The notes under the pieces are model-generated. The model saw only the letters and a program-made list of their open reading frames with translations, had not been told where the DNA came from and made no database searches. Source: Phoronis ovalis (lineage: Eukaryota > Phoronida > Phoronidae). Taken from it: DNA of 11,999 nucleotides. Below, piece by piece: positions 1 to 10,000 of the stretch (its first letter is position 1; every line of letters begins with the position of its first letter). The position numbers were made by a program, and so were the translations under genes. The stretch lies in the NCBI GenBank assembly GCA_028565635.1, contig JAOXYB010048536.1, forward strand, positions 1 to 11,999, in the 5' to 3' direction.

Positions 1-1300
1 ATTGTTTCAGCCATGTCTAGAATGTGTTGCGATATTGAAAAACAATTACAATTAATGCTTAGAGTACATACGAATGCAACGTAATCATTATCCATGGAAT
101 GACAGTTACGTTACCAAAAAGAAACAGTCTACGTTATCATATGTCTATATCAAACAAGCATGCGATTTTAAAAAGTGTGTGTGCATCATTTAACGTGTAT
201 ATGTCACTGAAAATAAGTGGATAAAAAAATGGTTGGTGTCATTACTTGTAATGCTACTTACCCTTTTATACGTGTGTTCCCCTCGAAATGTGCGGCACTT
301 TTTTATGCACTTAAAACTTTCCGTGGAAAGAAGGTTCTCGACGTTTCAATGGCGTGATGCAGGAGAAAACAAATGATTTCCCGTCATGTTCTACTATTTA
401 TCACCAAGTGCGTTTGAACATGTGCATGCATGCGCAAATTTAGCACCGAGACGTTTAATGGTAACGTATCTGTTGATAACGTAATACTGCGTAATGAAAA
501 TTAAAAACGGGCTCACGTGCAGCTTATCAATAACGTAAGTGTTCACGTGCCTAAATGTTAACTGATTGGATGTGGTTCGTAAGAAATAGGCAACGTTGAT
601 ACGGCGTTTACTATTGCAGTGTATCGGGCTGAAAATGTAGTAACGTATCTGGTCACAATCTTACGTAATATCTAGAGGTAAAATATTTATATTGATTAAT
701 GAACGACACTAGCTATACAAGACAATTAACATATTTAAGATACAGTTTTAATAAGTGAAAAGCTTCAATTTTGTTCCACCCTTTGAGTATAGCTACTACG
801 GTAAATTTGTAATTGGTCCAAAGAAAAGTAGTCACGTATCTGTTTGAAATTTTGCGACGACCATGTATTATACTCTCGTATGGAAAAATATAGAGTAAAT
901 TTAGGAAATATTTTATATTTCCAAGTGGGACTTAATGAATGATAATTTTGAAAGCAGAAAAACAGACAGAAAGATTTTTAAGTAACTTTTACACCAAGGT
1001 TTCAAAAACAACATACGACTGCCGACATCAGAAAACACACGAAAACATCTATTTCATGAGAACAAAATAAATTTAATATCATAGAACCATAAACGGCATA
1101 AAGTAAAACGGTAATGTCCATAACATATGCACATTTGGCTCTCCATTAGTACATACATCATCACATTCGAAGCGTTATTTTTATTTTTAATGTGACACCG
1201 ACGAGAACATTGCGTAACGGTCCCGGTTACTGTAGAATGAATGAATAGCTAAATAGAGCAATTTTAGAAATGTGTAGCTTACGTTATAAAGTATAGGTAC
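1..1300. other. AT-rich intergenic DNA, no gene seen
   Basis: No open frame or splice pattern worth calling is present on either strand. The stretch has three copies of ACGTATCTG (464-472, 643-651, 834-842), many AACGT or TACGTA words between 60 and 670, and two CACGTG E-boxes (514-519, 544-549). Confidence 0.6.
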
Positions 1301-1690
1301 AACACAATAACAATATGTTATACTTTGTTTTCAAAAATATATTTTAAATTAAAGGTTCTTGTTTGTTTTTGCTTATTTTGTTTACGTAGTTTTTTTTTGA
1401 AAAATAGAATAGCACGGTATAATTACAGGTTCGCCATCATTTTTTGATATATCGATATTTTCCAGGCAATTTTGAATTGTAGCCTAATAGCTTTCTTGTT
1501 TCCGTAATTATTATTTTAATTTAATTGAATTCAAAATACACAAAAGATTATATATATTATTCGATGATGCTAAATTTAACAAAAAATCGTAGAATCCAGT
1601 AGAGGCCCTATTACAGATGCAAAAACGTTATTACATCAATTTGTAAAATCGGTGCAATACTTTGCAAAATTAAAACCAACAGAAAGAAAG
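1300..1690. repeat. Diverged direct repeat, copy 1
   Basis: This block aligns with 1866-2215. Shared anchors in the same order are an aatatgttat word, atattttaaattaaa, tatatcgatattt with cagg, acacaaaagattatata, and ttattaca with caattt. The copies are heavily diverged with small gaps, so this is an old duplication or two members of a dispersed family. No coding capacity is seen. Confidence 0.65.
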
Positions 1691-1772
1691 GTTAAATACA
1701 TAAATATATTAATAACCAACAATGGATCAAGCATGTATAAGCATTATTACACTGTTCAATGATTCACAAATT
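1650..1772. repeat. Dispersed repeat, copy related to 3256-3372
   Basis: The order gcaatac, aattaaaacca, gaaagaaagg, aataaccaacaat, caagcatgt and caatgattca is shared with 3256-3372 in the same orientation. It overlaps the end of the 1300-1690 repeat, so it may be part of a longer, broken element. Confidence 0.6.
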
Positions 1773-1791
1773 AGAAGCGGCAAGTTGTTTT

Positions 1792-1845
1792 TATGCCCAT
1801 CCACCATAGTGGAATGGGCATATTGTCGTAGTGCTTAGCCGCACT
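1792..1845. repeat. Two adjacent hairpins
   Basis: A 31-base hairpin at 1792-1822 pairs tatgcccatccac with gtggaatgggcata (one bulged base, loop cata). A second small stem, agtgc/gcact, lies at 1830-1845. The position between two repeat copies suggests the end or core of a foldback element. It is not protein-coding. Confidence 0.6.
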
Positions 1846-1865
1846 GCTATTTAGATTATACACCA

Positions 1866-2215
1866 TGTCTACTGCACAATATGTTATGCTATGTAGTATA
1901 AAAACATATTTTAAATTAAATGTTTATGCGGGCTTTCTTGGACAAGTAAAGAATGGTACGGCATAACTATAGGATGCAATCACAAGTTTCATATCATATA
2001 TCGATATTTACAGGAAGTACTGAAGTGTATCCAGTGGCATTCATGTTTTATTACTGCTACGAATTGTACAAGAAATCCAAGATACACAAAAGACTATATA
2101 CCTATTATACACAGATGTTGAATTGCTGTAACACATTCATAGTAGTCCATTAGAAACACATACTGCAAATGTAAAGTATTATTACAACAATTTGCAAATC
2201 GGAGATACATTTTAA
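1866..2215. repeat. Diverged direct repeat, copy 2
   Basis: This is the partner of 1300-1690, about 555 bases downstream in the same orientation. A 66-codon open frame here (1953-2153) is probably fortuitous, because its reading frame is not maintained in copy 1. The candidate promoter lies about 100 bases beyond its end. Confidence 0.65.
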
Positions 2216-2316
2216 AGGGCGAGCTAAACTTTATATACACCGTACAATGTTATTTTGTGACATGTCACTTGGCGGCGCGCAGAACGCAGCACACTCATTT
2301 GTCGTCCATGGGGGAG

Positions 2317-2324
2317 TATAAATA
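2317..2324 (+). promoter_or_regulatory. TATA box of a candidate RNA polymerase II core promoter
   Basis: TATAAATA sits in a locally GC-rich patch (ggcggcgcgc at 2272-2281, then ggggg just upstream and gccccgg just downstream), in contrast to the AT-rich surroundings. Initiation about 28-32 bases downstream would fall near 2345-2349, in the ggtcgtcgattt stretch. A TCAGTT initiator-like word at 2335 is slightly too close. The direction is set by the downstream splice donor. Confidence 0.5.
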
Positions 2325-2345
2325 GCCCCGGTGATCAGTTGGTCG

Positions 2346-2387
2346 TCGATTTAAGAAGTTGTGTTGTTAGGCGTTACGTTGAAATAG
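2346..2387 (+). other. Candidate short 5' untranslated exon with splice donor
   Basis: From the expected start site the sequence runs about 40 bases without ATG to gaaata|gtaagtca, a strong donor at about 2388. This looks like the non-coding first exon of a plus-strand gene or lncRNA. A good acceptor (tttctgtttctttgtatag) ends at 2882, but the sequence after it encodes only a 12-residue frame. No convincing coding exon follows before the minus-strand gene ends at 3856, so the rest of the transcript is unidentified. Confidence 0.35.
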
Positions 2388-2522
2388 TAAGTCAATTCAG
2401 TGTCATTGCAAAAAACGTGTGCTTTGCTTTATAATAATTGACTATGCTATCGCTGAATGAAGAATAATATATTATATTTTGATATTGTAATCATTGTAAT
2501 ATGACTAGTTATAAAGTGGAGG

Positions 2523-2564
2523 ACATGTACTTGTATATAAGCCTAGTACATGTACGTGTATATA
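2523..2564. repeat. Two-copy 17-base direct repeat
   Basis: acatgtacttgtatata at 2523-2539 recurs with one change at 2548-2564, a 25-base period. Each unit holds a palindromic gtaca/tgtac core. Confidence 0.6.
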
Positions 2565-3255
2565 GTATATAGCCATTATTTATCAACAAAATGCGATGTA
2601 CAAAAATACTATGTCATAGATGCATATTTTATCAGTTTTAGAAAGAGGCAAATTAAAGTATCTATTAGAATTGTGTGCTATGTCGTAAAAGTATATCGTG
2701 AATTGATGTAGTGAAACTATTACACGATGATCATCTTCGGGATTAGCAAGATCGAATAATTCCTGAACATCATGAACATTTGCGTTACACTTACTGGATA
2801 AGTTTGCTGATTGCATTTGTAATACATTTCAACAGGAACTAGTGAATATGTTTTTGCTGTTTATTTTCTGTTTCTTTGTATAGCTATGCAGTTTAATAAT
2901 AACATTATACTATCCAGAATATAACTTATTGAATGATTTGGGTGTTTTTTTTTCACGTATAACGATGTATTCATTTTGAGGAGCATGTTCTCATTATTCA
3001 AAGAAAAAAATGTTGAAAGAAAGTTATTTCGTTACATGCAAACAAAAACAATGAAACAGTTCTGAATTTAACTGTTCTCTTTTCCAACTGCCACCTCGTT
3101 TTATTTTTTTAATTCGGGGGAGATCATGATAATTCTTAATTTAACAACTGTCCGACACCCCTTTGCCTTGATGGGTTTTCCCAAAAAGGGGGGATAATTA
3201 TTAGTTATTTAACAGTTTTCCAGTGCACACCTCCAGCTGGCCCTTTAAAAGCTTC

Positions 3256-3372
3256 CGGGCAATGCTTCGCGGAATTAAAACCACTACGAAGAAAGGATTA
3301 GTAACTAACAATACCCAACATTGGTACAAGCATGTCAAACCATCATTACCTAGTACAATGATTCATAAATCA
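3256..3372. repeat. Dispersed repeat, copy related to 1650-1772
   Basis: This is the same ordered series of words as 1650-1772, in the same orientation, with point changes and small gaps. It lies within the gene-poor region past the 3' end of the membrane-protein gene. Confidence 0.6.
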
Positions 3373-3855
3373 TGACGTGCGATTGTGCTACGTATATTAG
3401 CAGGTTGCATTTGCTAGGAAAAGAAATATTTAAGATAGATAAGATGCATGTACCAACGCCTTCCATTATTAGTTTGTCGTAAAAACAAAACAGTTTTAAG
3501 AAGAAAATTTTGATTTTCAAACATCATTCTAGCATTTGCACATAAATCCTCACAGCGTCGTACACAATATATTCACTGAAAATCAACTGGTACAAAATAA
3601 CCCGACTCAATGCACACAAACCAATGAGCTTCTTTTGTCATGTATATATTACAAAAGCTTCTATTATGTTCCTTTTGCATAATGAAAATGGACACTTCTT
3701 CATTGTGTTTTTTCTCATATTTCACTACTAAAGCGCATACTAACACTAGGCTATATTCAATTTGCTTTCTAGCTTGGTATGTACAAAAAGAATGTGCTAA
3801 AATATAAAGTAACTATTTCAATTCGTTTATGTTGCGTAAACATATTTATCTATAA

Positions 3856-4085
3856 TTATAGTCTGTTCTGAATTAACCTTTGTCTTTCATCATCGCCGTC
3901 ATTATCTTCAGCATCTGAATGAACAGGACCACTTGAGAGTCGAGTTATACTTTGATGACCACAATGATCTAGCCTTTGAATGAATTGTTTCGTTGGCAAA
4001 ATAAAAGCTATGCAACATTCACAGTTACATTGCGGGTGTTTGTATAAGGCAGCACAACTTTTCCCAACAGAATATAGATAAGCTC
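3856..4085 (-). CDS. Exon j: terminal exon, cytosolic tail and stop
   Basis: This exon follows the pyrimidine-rich acceptor gttttcttttag and enters in phase 1, giving Gly-Ala-Tyr-Leu. It encodes 75 residues and ends in TAA at 3858-3856. The tail has a Cys cluster, CNCECC (about 845-850), possibly for palmitoylation or metal binding. It also has an acidic stretch (DAEDNDGDD) and a near-terminal ERQRLI, which fits the acidic dileucine endocytosis motif [DE]xxxL[LI]. The predicted nine-span topology puts the tail in the cytosol, where such a motif can act. It is too short and interrupted on other readings to appear as a long open frame, but phase and stop fit exactly. Confidence 0.8.
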
Positions 4086-7000
4086 CTAAAAGAAAACTCT
4101 TAATATTAATATCCAGATTGCCTTAAAAAATATTTTTCGAAAGGCTACACTGTTTAATGAATATCACATACTGTACATGTCAAAAGAATGTATTGTTCCT
4201 TCAGAACGACAATCAAACGTTGCTTGCTCAATATGCATTTTTGCAATGTATTATACCACCATAGGTACATACATATGTTTTAACATGTTACTTACGTTAA
4301 TATTAGACAAAATGACAAAATAAGCATCATACTGTGGTATCAAATACATAACTAAGCAATTTAAGAATTGCGACACAGTATATCCGTGTATTGGCTTACC
4401 GATTAAAACCAAAATTATCAATCCATTTACAGCATACATGAACACGTTGATGGCCAGCGAATCTTGAAGATTGTCTACTCCGGGAGCAGTAAAACTTTCT
4501 GGCACCAAAAGTAGTACACCGATGCTGAGGTTTATTGCTATGGCTCCTAATGAAATTACCTACACAGAAAGAAATGTCGTTGGTCTATAAGTGGCCGCAA
4601 GCATTCACTGGAACATGTGAACTGTTCACTGTGGACACGTTTTGCTAATTGCAAAAAGTTATGATAGCAATTATTGACATAATGAATTATAACAATTATA
4701 TAGCATAATTAATAAAGAAAATGAATTTAACCATATTAAAATAGATGAATTTAAACGTTACCTGTAACCAGTATTCCAATCTATTTTTCATTGGTTGAAA
4801 CGAGCCATGTAGAAGTAGGAAAATTATGGAGGAAACCATGGCAAATCCTATCTGCATTTTACTCTCAGCTCCAAAAAACAAGATAACAGAAGTTAGAAGT
4901 ATTTTACGGACAATTTCCAGTATCTCCCAATACCAACATTTATCGGTGTAATTTTCGTAAAGAAATCGTAATCCATATTGAAGTACGCTGTCTTCAGCTG
5001 ATTTATTGCTACATGTACCAAGATCAGTGTTCTCTGTATGTTCTTCTTCAGTAATTTCATTTTGATCCACTCCACCATCTTGTTCTATTTCGTCTGGTTC
5101 GGTGTGGGACTGAGAGCTGCTACAGTTATTAGCATTGTTTTGAGCGAAGTTGGTATTTCCAGTAGAAAGTTCAAGAATATTCTGGCTATCTTCTTCTTCG
5201 CCTGAACTGTTTCTCTTGTAACTCTTCGTAGGCCTAACTTTCATGAGTAGTATTAATAATACGATTGGAAAGATTCCAGCGACAATTACTGCCATGAAAA
5301 TTGACAGCGCCTTGTGGATTGAATACAGAGAATTCTTACAGGAAATAGAGTAGTCATTCTTTAGAAAACTGGGACAGTCTTCTATATTTCCAGTGTGCTG
5401 CGCGCATAATATTCGACAACTTTGTGGGAGCAGAGCAAATATTTTAGAGGATATTGTCGGATACATGGTAAACAGTATCAAGACAGCAACTCTAAAACAC
5501 TCCTTTTTTAGAGACCTTGTTTTTTCTTCGTAAGACTCTAAGTCCCTTTTCTTGTAACACGTTTTTGCGCTAAAGTAAACCATGATTATTAGCAACATCA
5601 CTATCAGGGGGATCCCAATCGCCATATAAAATTCAACGTAGGCATTGACATGAAATTGTTCCCAAATGCACCTTGGAGAAGCAAAATGAATGAAATTTAA
5701 TTCTATAAAACTAAATACATTTCCCAAACTCACAAGACCACTTGGCCAGCGTACTTTACTTAATGCTTCAAGAAGTCCACATAAAACTTGATAAAATCCA
5801 ATACAGATTTTAAACCGTGCCAATATGACATCAGCCACGGTTCTGCCTTCCCTATTTTCCCGTTTCCTATAAAAGTATACTGACCCAATTATAACGGAGA
5901 CAACAGTGGCAAGAGCTAGGTATACTAAAATGGTAACATATAATTCAGGACACTTATTGCACGTTGTAGACCACTTGTAGTACCCTTTAGTGCATACAGA
6001 ACATAAAGGATATTCGGTAGAGTAGCCTTCTTTGCAAGACGCCGTAACATTTGTCTTATTGCTACCAAGACATGCATCTGGATTTAAGCATGGATAAGGA
6101 AGTGGCAAAACACCATTATATGCTGTTGTACTTGTGTTGTATGTCCCATTCTTAATAACAATATTTTCTATAAATTGATGGTAACTATCTCGCTCGAGAT
6201 ATGACGACTCCCAAGACCACCAGTATCCTGGTCGTAGTTGTAGATATTCGTTCGTACATAGTATTCCTGTCTGGTTGCAGAGATAACATTCACCAAACCT
6301 AAGAAATAGACAAGAGCGAATACACATTTGAATAATAAAACATAAAATATTAAAAAACGTCAATGTTATAGCAGTATATTGCACTAATACGTTATTTCTT
6401 AATTATTTCTTTAACGTTAGCGCGGGTTTGCCTGTGCTTAGACATAATGTGGATGTAAGTACTTAGCAAAATTCCATTTTATTGCAATATGGATCCTTCC
6501 TTATGAGGACCGTTTTAACCTTCTTTTTAAAGATGTTGAAGATATCCTGACTAAAGATAGCTTAGTAACAGTTTCAATGCATATCACGGTACTTTGTTAT
6601 GTTTCGCAATCAATATCTGCAATGTATATTTTTTTTGGAATATGGGCCATATTTAGATGTTAGTGGAATTTATTACCTATTTATCGACTTTTCCAGTCAA
6701 ATTAAATACGCAAAGATGTAGTGCCTACATCATCTCTTCATTATAATGTATAGTTTGATATCGATGAGTCTTGTTGGATAATCGTTTTAATGCAGATACT
6801 AAGTATTTGAGACTTTTAAATTCAACAAAAACATTATCATCATGTCCTGTGTACTAAGATATTAATTAGAACAGTGTTTTTCTGCATATACCTGTCAGTT
6901 CGGTGAAAGTTCTCCAAACAGAAACAAGCTCTATGACCAGCAAATCTTGAAGTATTAGTTCCTGAAGGACAAACTTCACAATCGGCAATTGATTCTCCTG

Positions 7001-10000
7001 CACCATTTATGACAAATGTTCCAGGATTACATTTCTGCAATTTAACTTCGCCTATTTTATCTTGGTAGAAGCCACCTGTAACAATATTTATATTCATCAT
7101 TGGCACTTGGTGGTAGATTACACCGGATACCATTACTTACACATACATTACACTAGTGATACACCATTAAAGTGTTTTTCTTCAATCCATTTATTCAAAC
7201 GCCACACACACATATATATACACCCACACACACACACGCAACACACACGTACACGTACACATATACACATGTACATACACAAACATAGATTCATGGAAAG
7301 AAAAACAATTTAAAACTGTTTAAACATAGAAAACGGAGTTTGCTGCGTAAAACGACCGATTTTAGATACCTTTAGGAACAGGTTTACATGCATTGGAATA
7401 TTCGGTATCAGGATTAATATCCTTCCCTTCACCATGAAATCCTTTTTGACAAGGTCTACACTTCGTTATATATTGAACATCATCGCATTTATATCCGTGT
7501 CCATTCATTCCTACGCGCACCATTCTAGGAACTTCCAATTCCAGTGGAATACGTTTCAAAGTAGTTCCCTGAGTACACCATCTACAAGAGGAATACTGCC
7601 TATGTATAGATGTTAGAGCCATCCGCAAATAGGTATGTTGCGAGCTTTACACTAGGCGCTCAGCTTGTTTATATCTTTATTTTGCATTATGACATTGTAT
7701 TTGATGGTACAGTTGTATGTGCATAAGTAAACAGAGAACTATTTTACTATACGCGTAAGCCAGAGCACAGAGGATGTCCTAAAACTGTCATTCAATTGTT
7801 ATAATTGCCAGGAGTCGAAATACAAGAAGTTAATGTACTCAAAAAATCATAAAAGTAATGGTTTGTGTTAGCGGAGTATTATCCACGGCAATTTTAGTTC
7901 TCAGCTTTTGTCGTTTTGAAGGTTCCTTGTAGCCCCTGAGCAATATAGATACATTGTACAGTCTATATAGACAAAGACGATCACTAAAACACTAGAGACA
8001 GGGTCCTATGGGTTAGTTTTTATTACCAGTGGAGACAGGGTCCTCCACGAGTGGAGACAGCTTCCTCCACTTCATCCTATATACCAGTCTGAAGAAATCC
8101 ATCCGTTAGTGTTCCGTACCTTCTCAACTAATGTCTGGGCTTAACCATAGTCAATGTTTGTTATATGCCTTCAATTTAACAAGAGCGAAATACTTATGGC
8201 AGTAATCTTTTGACAACCGAGATACGCCTTTCTCTCTGCGTGTTCCATTGTTGCTTACCACGTCTAGTCTATCATTATGACTCATTCTGAATAGTTATCG
8301 CAGATGACCTCCCTTTTTGCTTAGCGGATTATAGATAAACTCTGGCAGCACATCATGTATGTGATCGACCTCCTACTCGCTTAGTCCACTGTTATACCTA
8401 CTATTGCAAGCTGCAATTTGATTGTCAAGACTTTCGTGACACTTTATATAGAAATTAAGGGATTATCGTTCTTATGCTTTTCGAGATAATAAACAAAAAA
8501 TGACTATGGTTAAGCCCAGACGTTAGTTGAATGGTATGGAACACGCACTAACGGATGGATTTATTCAGACTGCCTCTATGCGGACATGAAACAAAAACTG
8601 CTCAGTACTGAATCGGTGTAAGTAGAAACTTCCACGGTTTTGAAACACAACGTTTTTAGAACACACGAGACTTACTCGGCTTGATAAAGAGATTGCCTGG
8701 AACGCGTTGCCACCTTTTAGTCTCTCAGTTAGGTATAAAAAATGCAACTTTAATTCTTGCATTTAGAGATTTAATTTTATTTAAACTTTCTCTCTATATA
8801 CTAGTATAGATATTCAAACCCCACTTTTTTACTACTTATCAACAGTGTCTCTGGGAAAAAACTGTTTTTAACTATAGCTGGACATTATCTGAAAACCTAA
8901 GTTTGCTCTAGTCCTATACAGTGAGCATTTCTAAAGTGCGTTCTTGGTGGACTGCCACTGTTTTTACAACTAAAAATAATTATGCAACAGTTATCCAAAA
9001 GTATGTTTAAATAGAGATCTCCTGAGTATTTTAGATTTTTGAAATTGTGTTTTGTTCGAAAGATGTGACTTTACTATTTTAAACAGCCAGAAATACCCCA
9101 TATTTTGAAGCACATCTGTTAATAACAAAGTAAAATATGGCACGTCATTAGAGAGACATTATTAATGTTTGTATATTTTCACTAAGGGTGTTGTACTTTG
9201 ACTTGTTTAAAATATGCAAAAATAGAATCTACCAAAATCACTCCATTGACAATTACACGATCATGTAATATGTAATTAACATTTTCGTAATTCTAATTGT
9301 TAGATCTTTTGCAGACATTTTTAGAGTTCAAACACGCTGTCTAAAATGGTTTTAGGCTTATGTTACAACTGTGTTTTCACAGAGCTGGTAGGAAATTACA
9401 ACAACCTCTCTACTATGACAATTATCGAAAAACGATAATCCCTTCTTACGTATAAAGTACCCGCGGAAATCTTGAAAGTAATCAACCTGCAGCTTACAAT
9501 AATAATAATTATATATAACAGAGGACTAAGCGGGTAGGTAGTAAACTAGACAGACCACACACACACACACACACACATGCTGTCCTGCCAGAGTTTATCT
9601 ATAGTTCGCTAAGCAAAAAGCAAACTCCCCGGCGATAAATATTCAGAATGATAGAAAAGACGTGGTAGGCGACGATTGATCATGCAGGGAGAAAAGTGTA
9701 TCTCTGTTGAGCAAAGTCGGGCCAAAAGTATATATAATGATGTATTTATTTTGCTCTTGTTAAGTTGAAGGAATATAACAACAATTGACTATGGTTAAGC
9801 TTAGACGTTAATTGAGGAGACATAGATGGTTTATTCAGACTGTTGATCTATCTGACAAAGAACATGCATTGAAAAGTTACTGATTTTATGCGGGCTACAT
9901 CCGTCTTGCAATAACCGACGTCTAACGTCTATATAACAGAAAGTAATATGGATGACATATTGCTACTTTGTTCTAGCGCTGCTTATGCATTATACTGCAA

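Larger units (their letters stand above)
2388..3855. other. Region without a recognisable gene
   Basis: This is AT-rich DNA lying downstream of both the candidate plus-strand first exon and, on the minus strand, the stop of the membrane-protein gene. It therefore includes that gene's 3' untranslated region. No clear AATAAA was found within about 700 bases of the stop on the minus strand; a TTTATT on the plus strand near 3100 is the nearest seen. A 77-codon minus frame (2816-2583) starts with ATG but matches nothing I recognise. A short imperfect stem (cccctttg with caaaaaggggg) lies near 3158-3192. Confidence 0.5.

Noticed and set aside
1953-2153. 66-codon plus-strand open frame
   Set aside because: It lies wholly in a diverged repeat whose other copy does not keep the frame, and it shows no domain or splice context.
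2583-2816. 77-codon minus-strand open frame starting with ATG
   Set aside because: No recognisable motif, AT-rich surroundings and no supporting splice sites or promoter. It may be chance or lie in the 3' untranslated region of the membrane-protein gene.
4893-5078. Second minus-strand open frame inside exon h
   Set aside because: It is an out-of-frame shadow of the long membrane-protein exon.
6299-6384. ATG and hydrophobic stretch just upstream of exon h as an alternative start
   Set aside because: It is read-through of the intron. The acceptor at 6299-6300 joins exons g and h in phase and completes the Cys module, so an internal start is not needed.
7062-7313. 83-codon plus-strand open frame rich in His and Thr
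   Set aside because: It is produced by the CA microsatellite and the antisense of exon g.
7434-7616. 60-codon plus-strand open frame
   Set aside because: It is antisense to the well-supported Cys-rich exon f.
8565-8762. 65-codon minus-strand open frame
   Set aside because: It starts next to the MITE terminus, has no splice phase fitting the gene, and matches no family I know.
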